From positions 1 through 64,000 of the forward strand of contig JAVXMY010000004.1 in NCBI GenBank assembly GCA_036646055.1: a DNA stretch of 64,000 nucleotides, given 5' to 3'. A program made the position numbers and the translations under genes. Source of the DNA: JAVWMQ01 sp036646055 (GTDB lineage: Bacteria; Bacillota; Clostridia; Peptostreptococcales; Anaerovoracaceae). The stretch's first letter is position 1. Each line of letters opens with the position of its first letter. Below, piece after piece: positions 1-6,009 of the stretch. Under the pieces are notes generated by a model, which saw nothing but the letters and a program-made list of their open reading frames with translations, was not told the DNA's origin and did not search any database.

Positions 1-89
1 GATATGAGGTGAAATACTTAAAACCATTTGATAATTTCCCGAATACTAAGCACGTGGAGACCGTAGTTCTGATATCAAGGGTAGAATAG
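1..89 (+). CDS. rlmD: C-terminal end of a 23S rRNA (uracil-5-)-methyltransferase (RlmD/RumA family), partial
   Basis: The window opens inside a reading frame (first full codon at 3, stop TAG at 87-89) encoding 28 residues that contain DNFPNTKHVETVVLISR. This is the characteristic C-terminus of the RlmD/RumA/TrmA family of SAM-dependent m5U methyltransferases, in which a conserved D-FP-T-HVE-VV-L block lies after the catalytic cysteine region. Nothing upstream is visible, so the gene may be complete outside the window. The 3' end of rumA/rlmD is a known integration site for some Firmicute conjugative elements, and the genes that follow are accessory in character. The call rests on a short stretch only. 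Confidence 0.7.
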   Translation, partial: YEVKYLKPFDNFPNTKHVETVVLISRVE

Positions 90-245
90 AAAACGAGGGC
101 TGTTGAGATAGGAGTATTAATAGGTAAAATTCCATCTATCAGTAAATTGATTTGTATAGTATAATATGTAGAATAAAGTTTATTAATGGGATGGCTAGAT
201 ATGAAATGAGTAAATTCTGCCAATAGAAACATAGGTGAACAGAGA

Positions 246-995
246 ATGGAATATATACAAGTAACAAATGACAATATTGAAAAAGAACATATCTGTTGTG
301 CAATCTCTAATAACAAAGATATTCAAGTATCCTCAAAAAAAGATTGGATGCTGAAATGTTTTGATGATGGACTAGTTTTTATTAAGAGTAAAGAGAGAGG
401 CAAGTGTTTCATAGAATATATTCCTGCTGAAAATGCTTGGGTTCCCATTATTGCAGAAAACTATATGTACATTAACTGCTTTTGGGTATCAGGGTCATTC
501 AAAGGACATGGTTACTCAAATGATTTGTTAAACAAGTGCATTGAGGACAGTAAGGCAAAAGGAAAATCGGGACTTTGCATCCTTTCGTCAGCAAAGAAGA
601 AACCTTTTCTTTCTGACCCAAAACATTTGATTTATAAAGGATTTAAGGTTGCAGACAAATCAGATGCAGGAATTAATCTTATGTATCTACCCTTTGATGA
701 GAAAACTGTTGTTCCGCAATTTACAGAAGCAGCTAAGCACCCACATATCAAAGATCAGGGGTATGTTCTTTATTACACAAATCAGTGTCCATTTAATAGG
801 AAGTATGTCCCTATAGTAGAGCAGACATCGATAGAAAACAATATTCCCTTCAAAGCAATACGCATTGAAACAAAAGAACAGGCACAAGCAGTGCCAAGTC
901 CTTGCACTTCTTACGCAATGTTTTTTAATGGAGAGTTCTTAACAAATGAACAACTCAATGATAAGAAGTTCTTAAAACTGGTGCAGAGCAAATAG
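246..995 (+). CDS. YoaP-like GNAT acetyltransferase with C-terminal thioredoxin-like YoaP domain
   Basis: A 249-residue protein. The N-terminal ~140 residues look like a GNAT N-acetyltransferase (acetyl-CoA binding region around WVSGSFKGHGYSNDLL, an R/Q-x-x-G-x-G/A-like turn). The C-terminal ~80 residues match the YoaP domain, including YYTNQCPFNRKYV, a thioredoxin-like strand followed by a CPF motif. Total length agrees with Bacillus subtilis YoaP (about 250 aa). The substrate is unknown. ATG at 246 is preceded by AGGTGAAC. The gene is single, in an accessory block with another GNAT gene. Only one of the usual two thioredoxin cysteines is present in the CPFN motif, so redox activity is unlikely. 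Confidence 0.8.
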   Translation: MEYIQVTNDNIEKEHICCAISNNKDIQVSSKKDWMLKCFDDGLVFIKSKERGKCFIEYIPAENAWVPIIAENYMYINCFWVSGSFKGHGYSNDLLNKCIEDSKAKGKSGLCILSSAKKKPFLSDPKHLIYKGFKVADKSDAGINLMYLPFDEKTVVPQFTEAAKHPHIKDQGYVLYYTNQCPFNRKYVPIVEQTSIENNIPFKAIRIETKEQAQAVPSPCTSYAMFFNGEFLTNEQLNDKKFLKLVQSK

Positions 996-1027
996 GAACC
1001 CTTGTGTACTAGGAACCAAGAGCCAAA

Positions 1028-1837
1028 CTATATTTTTTCGCATTTTATCATAATTTCAGTTACATATTCACTCATCTTGTTAATTGCCATTTCATTTAAG
1101 CCTTGTTCGTAGGAATAACCTGAAAGCTTCAAATTGTGTTTATTTGCATATTTTAATATTCTTTCATAGGTTTGAGGAAGTTTACTCCATTCTCCTACAC
1201 AGTAAGCTCTTAGATATTGTCCACTTTCTTTTTCAAATAGCCTATTCTTCATTTTATTGGGTTGGATTTTTATGAAATAATGACTGTAATCTTCAAATAG
1301 GCCTTGCTCTAAGGAGGTAACAGGCATCATTGAGCCATAACTTGCATTAAAAATTCGATTAATACCTTCATTTCTACTAAGATTCATCACTTCTTCAAAA
1401 GCCTCCTGGTCAACTTCTTTTTCATTATTAATTGTTGTTAAAAATAAATATTCAGTCTTACAAGAAACTACATCTATTGCATTTAAGTCCATTGACTTAA
1501 TAAGATTAAGGCTTAATTTTTTACTATCTAAAACATTTTTTATCTGCTTTAACTGTTTCATTTTATGGTCAATTTCTGAAGATTTTTTGGAAAGCATTGT
1601 TTCTAAATGTTCCGCATTTCGTCTTTCTGTATAGGTTTTTATTTCTTCTACACTCATTGAAAGTTCTCTAAAAGCCAAAATCATTTCAAACTCCGAGCCT
1701 TGCATATAGCTATAATATCGATATCCATTTTCTCCTTTATACTTTGGCGAGAAAAGTCCTACGCTATCATAATAGTGTAGGGTTCTTGTATTCACATTAT
1801 GAATTTTAGCAAATTCTTTTATAGTTAAATATTTCAT
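1028..1837 (-). CDS. MerR-family transcriptional regulator with C-terminal effector-binding domain
   Basis: A 269-residue protein starting MKYLTIKEFAKIHNV, with the N-terminal winged-helix signature of MerR proteins (KEFAKIHNVNTRTLHYYDSVGLFSP, residues 5-29 of the chosen start). A long dimerisation helix follows (about 75-110) and then a GyrI-like small-molecule binding region of about 150 residues. I chose the ATG at 1837 rather than the upstream GTG at 1849 because MerR N-termini normally begin directly at this helix. It is divergent from the acetyltransferase at 1926 and the shared spacer holds a MerR-type promoter. BmrR/TipA-like regulators with such a C-domain usually sense drugs; the ligand here is unknown. 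Confidence 0.88.
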   Translation of the reverse strand: MKYLTIKEFAKIHNVNTRTLHYYDSVGLFSPKYKGENGYRYYSYMQGSEFEMILAFRELSMSVEEIKTYTERRNAEHLETMLSKKSSEIDHKMKQLKQIKNVLDSKKLSLNLIKSMDLNAIDVVSCKTEYLFLTTINNEKEVDQEAFEEVMNLSRNEGINRIFNASYGSMMPVTSLEQGLFEDYSHYFIKIQPNKMKNRLFEKESGQYLRAYCVGEWSKLPQTYERILKYANKHNLKLSGYSYEQGLNEMAINKMSEYVTEIMIKCEKI

Positions 1838-1858
1838 ATTTTTTACCACTTCTTTCTA

Positions 1859-1889
1859 TTGACATTACACCTACTGTAAAGTGTATCGT
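1859..1889 (+). promoter_or_regulatory. MerR-type promoter/operator for the 1926 acetyltransferase
   Basis: TTGACA (1859-1864) and TATCGT (1884-1889) are separated by 19 bp instead of the usual 17. The spacer contains an imperfect dyad, ACAC-N10-GTGT (1867-1884). A 19-bp spacer with a dyad between -35 and -10 is the hallmark of MerR-activated promoters, in which the regulator twists the DNA to realign the elements. It lies between the divergent merR-like gene and the acetyltransferase gene. Confidence 0.75.
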
Positions 1890-1925
1890 ATATTTACAAG
1901 TTAATCAAGAAAGGAATTATTAATT

Positions 1926-2564
1926 ATGGAAAACAGTATTATTTTTAGAAATATTGAAAAACAAGATTACAATGAAATTGCAGAAATTATCAGCGATACA
2001 TGGAACTATAGGGACTTTTGTACTGAAAAAACTGCACACAAGATGGGACTGCTATATTTAGCAAGCTGTCTTTGTGCGCAAAGCTTTAATAGCGTGGCGC
2101 TGAAAGACAATGAGGTTGTGGGTGTCATTATGGGAAATGATATTAAAAATTCCCATATTATCCTTAAAAATCGAATGTTTCTTATAAAAAGTAGTATAAA
2201 AATGCTTTTGTCAAGAGATGGCAGAAAAATCGTTAATATGTTTAAGGGATTTGAAAACATCAATGAAAAATTATTGAAGGGCAGTCAAAAGACTTTTAAT
2301 GGTGAACTTTCTTTCTTTGCAGTAAAAGAAAAAACACGAGGAACCGGCGTTGGCAATGATTTATATGCTAGCCTTATGGAATATTTCAAAGAGTGCGGTA
2401 TAGACAATTTTTATATTTTCACAGATACTTCCTGTAATTATGGCTTTTATGAACATAAGGGTGCTGAGCGATTAGGAGAAAAAAAGATAGATTTTAAACC
2501 TTATGACAATAAAAAGATTACATTCTTCATATACAGCAATAATATAGAGATGCTTGCTGATTGA
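1926..2564 (+). CDS. GNAT-family N-acetyltransferase
   Basis: A 212-residue protein. The C-terminal half carries a GNAT acetyl-CoA binding motif (KEKTRGTGVGNDLYASLMEYF, residues about 135-155, fitting Q/R-x-x-G-x-G/A) followed by the typical Y-G-F-Y/ F-Y-E-H-K-G-A strand. ATG at 1926 follows AAAGGAATTATTA. It is the only gene downstream of the MerR-type promoter at 1859-1889 and is therefore probably induced by the divergent regulator; with that context a role in modifying a small toxic molecule is a reasonable inference. The substrate cannot be read from the sequence. Confidence 0.85.
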   Translation: MENSIIFRNIEKQDYNEIAEIISDTWNYRDFCTEKTAHKMGLLYLASCLCAQSFNSVALKDNEVVGVIMGNDIKNSHIILKNRMFLIKSSIKMLLSRDGRKIVNMFKGFENINEKLLKGSQKTFNGELSFFAVKEKTRGTGVGNDLYASLMEYFKECGIDNFYIFTDTSCNYGFYEHKGAERLGEKKIDFKPYDNKKITFFIYSNNIEMLAD

Positions 2565-2692
2565 AATATGCCAAGTATCCTCCAGAGTATCCTCGCAAAA
2601 GGAGAGTCAATTACATTAAGCCAATCGTGAATTGACTTTTTGAGCATAGTAGTGTACAATAAACAAAAAATTACCACCGGGTAAGAGTGCAC

Positions 2693-2752
2693 AAGCATTC
2701 ATACACACATCGTTAGGTCATGGAAGATGTGTATATGGGTGCTTATTTTTTT
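2693..2752 (+). terminator. Long hairpin with T-run immediately before pnuC (attenuator candidate)
   Basis: AAGCATTCATACACACATC (2693-2711) pairs with GATGTGTATATGGGTGCTT (2726-2744). This makes a 19-bp stem with one C-A mismatch and two G-T pairs around a 14-nt loop, followed by A and seven T (2745-2752). The pnuC ribosome site GAGG and ATG lie directly after it (2753-2763). It is therefore either a terminator for upstream transcription or an attenuator controlling pnuC. A smaller TTACC/GGTAA hairpin precedes it at 2671-2684. Confidence 0.7.
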
Positions 2753-2760
2753 GAGGTTAC

Positions 2761-3315
2761 ATGAAAAAAACAAGAATACTTACACAATACTTTACAAAGG
2801 GGGAATTGTTTCTATGGATTGGTTCGGCACTCATTATTGTGGCGTTTTTCGTACTGTTTGATAGGAGTAATTTTCTCACTCTTTTTGCATCTCTTGTTGG
2901 TGTTACATCACTTTTGATTTCTTGGATGAGAAACCCTTACAACGGGAATAAAGCAGAAGTAAAAATCAATCATTTATCTAAAAAAGAGCTTGTCGTCATG
3001 TGGCTCACTTCAGCAATTGTTACACTATTGTTTTATTTTATTTTAAAATATTTTAATACGGCGAATATTGTCCCAAGCACTATTTCCGTAATAACCAGCT
3101 TTGTTGTGGTATATCTTACCTTTCGCAGAAGCCCTCTTTTTGCACTGGGTTATGCTGCAAATGACATCGTTTTAATTATCTTATGGTCTCTGGCAATGCG
3201 GGAAGATATTTCTTATATCTCTGTTGTAGTATGCTTTATGGCATTTCTAATCAATGATATTTACGGATTTATCAACTGGAAACGCATGGGAAAGAGACAG
3301 GCGGAAAATTTATAA
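2761..3315 (+). CDS. pnuC: PnuC-family nicotinamide nucleoside/mononucleotide transporter, apparently internally deleted
   Basis: A 184-residue membrane protein whose N-terminus (TQYFTKGELFLWIGS) and C-terminal two-thirds (SWMRNPYNGNKAEV, YLTFRRSPLFALGYAAND, FLINDIYGFINWKRM) match PnuC, which facilitates uptake of nicotinamide riboside or related NAD precursors. From memory of Firmicute PnuC proteins, about 45-55 residues containing a conserved NA-KGNPIGQ segment and a transmembrane pair should separate GVTSL from the LISW motif. Here these are joined directly (residues about 46-53), so roughly two helices are missing although the frame is intact. The product may be non-functional. Start ATG follows GAGG by 4 nt, just after a long hairpin. 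Confidence 0.82.
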   Translation: MKKTRILTQYFTKGELFLWIGSALIIVAFFVLFDRSNFLTLFASLVGVTSLLISWMRNPYNGNKAEVKINHLSKKELVVMWLTSAIVTLLFYFILKYFNTANIVPSTISVITSFVVVYLTFRRSPLFALGYAANDIVLIILWSLAMREDISYISVVVCFMAFLINDIYGFINWKRMGKRQAENL

Positions 3316-3341
3316 ATTAGATTTAGGCGAAAGGAATTATT

Positions 3342-3444
3342 ATGAGACAATTGGACGGATATGAGAAACTATAATCTTTGCATTGACACGGCTAAAATCC
3401 CAATAGAACTTGCAGTTACTATGATTGCAGCGCTTTTTGAATAG
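3342..3444 (+). pseudogene. Gene remnant, possibly of a cytidylate-kinase-like protein
   Basis: An AAAGGA site and ATG (3342) begin a 10-codon frame that stops at 3374. A second frame (3361-3444) overlaps it and encodes NLCIDTAKIPIELAVTMIAA. That string resembles the C-terminal strand-helix of cytidylate-kinase-like family proteins (Y-DLCI-TS-GIE-A--LI). The two frames read as one short, frameshifted leftover of a larger gene, just after the damaged pnuC. The family assignment is tentative because the match is so short. Confidence 0.35.
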
Positions 3445-3445
3445 T

Positions 3446-3480
3446 GAAAGAGCCACCACTTTGCAGCGCTCTTTCGTTTT
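3446..3480 (+). terminator. Rho-independent terminator after the pnuC/remnant segment
   Basis: GAAAGAGC (3446-3453) pairs with GCTCTTTC (3468-3475) around a 14-nt loop and is followed by GTTTTC. It begins two bases after the stop codon of the remnant reading frame, consistent with it having been the terminator of that lost gene. Confidence 0.75.
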
Positions 3481-3581
3481 CTATATTCCCAAAACAGTCC
3501 AGTAAACCCTTGCAAAATTTAATTTTACTGTGGTAAACTTATTTATATATACTATTCTATAAATGAAATGGAGAAGACAAA

Positions 3582-3944
3582 ATGAAATTAAAGAACATTT
3601 TAATTGTTGTGAAAGATATTGAGAGATCAAGGAAGTACTATCATGATTTGTTTGGGCTGGAAATGGTTCTTGATAATGATGGAAACATGATTCTTACTGA
3701 AGGTCTTGTTCTCCAGGAAATGAAATGTTGGAAAGAATTTATTAATCAGGAAGTTATCCAACAAAGCAATTCCTGCGAACTATATTTTGAAGAAACCAAT
3801 CTTGAAAGTTTTATAGAAAAATTAGAAAAGCTGTATCCTGATACGGTGTATGTGAATAAGTTAATGACACATAGCTGGAAACAACAAGTAATTCGTTTTT
3901 ACGATTTAGATGGAAACTTGATAGAGGTTGGAACACCTATGTAA
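3582..3944 (+). CDS. VOC (glyoxalase/bleomycin-resistance/dioxygenase) superfamily protein
   Basis: A 120-residue protein with the two beta-alpha-beta-beta-beta repeats of the VOC fold. The N-terminus reads LIVVKDIERSRKYYHDLFGLEMV and the C-terminus IRFYDLDGNLIEVG, whose Glu is the usual metal ligand. The first metal-ligand His expected in strand 1 is not present, so it may be a binding protein rather than an enzyme. ATG at 3582 follows ATGGAGAAG. Candidate promoter elements are TTGCAA (3510-3515) and TAAACT (3534-3539) with a TGG extension; a TTTAC-N4-GTAAA dyad (3524-3537) overlaps them. Function unknown. Confidence 0.8.
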   Translation: MKLKNILIVVKDIERSRKYYHDLFGLEMVLDNDGNMILTEGLVLQEMKCWKEFINQEVIQQSNSCELYFEETNLESFIEKLEKLYPDTVYVNKLMTHSWKQQVIRFYDLDGNLIEVGTPM

Positions 3945-3977
3945 GGAGAAACTTCTGTATTTTAATTACTACCAAAG

Positions 3978-4036
3978 TTAAAAGAAATATGGTAGACTAT
4001 ATAATGTGTTAAAAGTTGTCTTTTAACACATTATAT
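3978..4036 (+). promoter_or_regulatory. Promoter overlapped by a perfect 16-bp inverted repeat
   Basis: ATATAATGTGTTAAAA (3999-4014) and TTTTAACACATTATAT (4021-4036) are perfect inverted repeats around GTTGTC. The left arm contains TATAAT (4000-4005), which has TTAAAA (3978-3983) 16 bp upstream. The arrangement fits a repressor operator covering the -10 and start site of the acyltransferase-aquaporin operon. As RNA the repeat would also form a stable hairpin, but no T-run follows, so a terminator is less likely. Confidence 0.55.
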
Positions 4037-4071
4037 TATTTAGAAGAGGACTACTTTGGAGAGGAGTTACT

Positions 4072-5130
4072 TTGGAGAGAAATTATTTGTTTGATAACTT
4101 AAAGGTCTTTTTGATTTTTACGGTTGTTTTAGTGCACTTATTAGCGGTAATAAGTAACCTTTACGAGCCAACATTTCGTTATGACGGCATAGTAAGTCTT
4201 ATGATTTGTACATTTCATATGCCCTTATTTATGTTTGTTTCAGGGTATTTATCTAAAAATTTAAATAACACTTTTTTGAAGGTAAAAAACCTTATTGTAT
4301 TATACGCAGTTGGACAAATTTTAATCTACCTAGTTAGAGTCAATATTTGCGGACTAGATGGATCTATTGATAGACTATTTGTACCAGCATTTTCAATGTG
4401 GTATTTATTTTCTTTAATAATATTCAAGGCATTATTACCCTTAATTGCAAAAATCAAATATCCGCTTTTAGTTATTGGATTTTTTTTGGGTTTAAGTATA
4501 TATACTTCTGCTATAAATCCAGAAACAGATATCCAAAGCAGCTTATTAAAACTATGTGAATTTTCAGTGTTCTATTTTATAGGTTACTACACAACAGGAG
4601 AACAAATAGCATTTTTGAAAAGCAGAAAAAAACTACCATTTTTATTAGTCATTGGGGCATCAATCATCTCAATGGTGATTTTAATTGAGGCTAATATTAT
4701 TGGCACTACACGTTTGAGATTACTATTCTTGAGAGATTTACCTACGGAATATTTCCAAGTTGGTGGCTTTATATACTTGTTATATATATATACTTTTTTT
4801 ATTTCAGTTTCATTAGGAATTGCAATTATTGCTTTATTTCCTGCCAAGGAAAATGATCTTTCTCAATGGGGAAGAAACACGTCTTTAGTATATATCTGCC
4901 AAGCAATGCTGTTTTTTATGTGGAGAGAAGAAATCTTAGACATTTTTTTAGTTACAAGCGAAGAAAAATTAAATATGATAGCAGTATTATTAAGTTTTCT
5001 ATGCGTAATTATTTTTGGAGAACCTCACATTACTAGATGGTTTTCAATATTTTTAAATTTCATTAGAAGAGTCGTTTTTTTAGAGTTTATATATATGGAT
5101 AGAAAAAATAAACGAAAGGAATTAAAATGA
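4072..5130 (+). CDS. Membrane-bound acyltransferase family 3 protein (fucose 4-O-acetylase-like)
   Basis: A 352-residue polytopic membrane protein with about ten hydrophobic helices. The N-terminus FDNLKVFLIFTVVLVH, with the conserved His22, and FHMPLFMFVSGYLS are typical of acyltransferase-3/COG3594 proteins, which move acetyl groups across the membrane onto cell-surface glycans or other acceptors. The start is TTG at 4072 following GGAGAGGAG. A short direct duplication, ACTTTGGAGAG, occurs at 4053-4063 and 4069-4079 around the ribosome site. It overlaps the aquaporin gene by ATGA, so the two are translationally coupled. The acceptor is not known. Confidence 0.85.
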   Translation: MERNYLFDNLKVFLIFTVVLVHLLAVISNLYEPTFRYDGIVSLMICTFHMPLFMFVSGYLSKNLNNTFLKVKNLIVLYAVGQILIYLVRVNICGLDGSIDRLFVPAFSMWYLFSLIIFKALLPLIAKIKYPLLVIGFFLGLSIYTSAINPETDIQSSLLKLCEFSVFYFIGYYTTGEQIAFLKSRKKLPFLLVIGASIISMVILIEANIIGTTRLRLLFLRDLPTEYFQVGGFIYLLYIYTFFISVSLGIAIIALFPAKENDLSQWGRNTSLVYICQAMLFFMWREEILDIFLVTSEEKLNMIAVLLSFLCVIIFGEPHITRWFSIFLNFIRRVVFLEFIYMDRKNKRKELK

Positions 5131-5969
5131 AAAAATTTATTGCAGAATTTTTAGGTACATTTATTTTAGTATTTATTGGATGCGGAGCTATGGTTGCCAT
5201 TAATGCTCTTGTTGCTGGCATGGGACTTACAATTCCACTTGGATTTTCAGCGCTTACAGTTGCACTTGCCTTCGGTTTAGCCTTGGCACTTGGGTATGAA
5301 TCTTTTGGGACAATATCAGGAGGACATATGAATCCGGCCTTAACCATTGCAGCATATATTGATGGAAGAATGGAGTCCATTAAGCAAACTTGCGGCTATA
5401 TTATTGCACAGTTTGCAGGAGGGATAGCAGCAGGTTGTATACTTTACCTTGTAACAGCTCAAAAAGCATCTCTAGGCCAGAATGGTTACAGTTATAATAG
5501 TGCATTACAAGTCAACGAAACTACGGCGATAATAATAGAGTTATTGTTAACTTTTTTCTTTGTATCCTTTTATCTCTTTAGGACAAAAACCGCTCAGCAC
5601 GGTTCTTTGGATGGAATAGTAATAGGTTTAGCCTTTGCAGCGTGTTATATTGTTGCTCTACCATTTACAGGAGCATCATTAAACCCAGCAAGAAGTTTAG
5701 GACCGGCAATATTTGTTGGAGATCAAGCTTTAAGACAGGTATGGATATTTATATTAGTACCAGTTGTTGCTGGAATACTTGCAGCGTTGGTATACAAATA
5801 TTTAACTAAAGCAGAAGTTACAAAAGAAAAACCAAAAGATAAAGCCATTGCAGATGATGATTCAAAAGATGAAAGCCATAATATAGTAGAACCGGAAATA
5901 GAAACTCATATGGACTATTATAACATCGAATTAATTAAAGCAATTGAAGAAGCTAGAAAAGAAAAATAA
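5127..5969 (+). CDS. MIP-family aquaporin
   Basis: A 280-residue channel with six transmembrane helices and both NPA half-helices: GGHMNPALTIAAY (about residue 70) and GASLNPARSLGPA (about residue 189). The second loop has NPARS rather than the NPARD of glycerol facilitators, which favours a water-type aquaporin; that is an inference. After helix six there is a charged cytoplasmic tail of about 50 residues (Lys/Glu/Asp rich, ending IEEARKEK), longer than in classical AqpZ. The start overlaps the stop of the acyltransferase gene. A bidirectional terminator follows. Confidence 0.9.
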   Translation: MKKFIAEFLGTFILVFIGCGAMVAINALVAGMGLTIPLGFSALTVALAFGLALALGYESFGTISGGHMNPALTIAAYIDGRMESIKQTCGYIIAQFAGGIAAGCILYLVTAQKASLGQNGYSYNSALQVNETTAIIIELLLTFFFVSFYLFRTKTAQHGSLDGIVIGLAFAACYIVALPFTGASLNPARSLGPAIFVGDQALRQVWIFILVPVVAGILAALVYKYLTKAEVTKEKPKDKAIADDDSKDESHNIVEPEIETHMDYYNIELIKAIEEARKEK

Positions 5970-5973
5970 GCAT

Positions 5974-6009
5974 AAAAAAAAGGTGTGAAATAATTCACAC
6001 CTTTTTTTA
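5974..6009. terminator. Bidirectional terminator between convergent genes
   Basis: AAAAAAAGGTGTGAA and TTCACACCTTTTTTT form a perfect stem around ATAA, with A- and T-runs on the two sides. It can therefore end transcription of the aquaporin gene on + and of the convergent gene on -. It overlaps the stop codon of the minus-strand gene (6007-6009). Confidence 0.9.

Noticed and set aside
2565..2760. NAD-II (pnuC) riboswitch
   Set aside because: The context is right, but I could not align the sequence to the riboswitch core from memory. Reported only as a structured leader.
5087..5380. Open frame of 97 codons antisense to the aquaporin gene
   Set aside because: No ribosome site, proline/serine-rich composition typical of an antisense shadow, and full overlap with a clearly coding gene.
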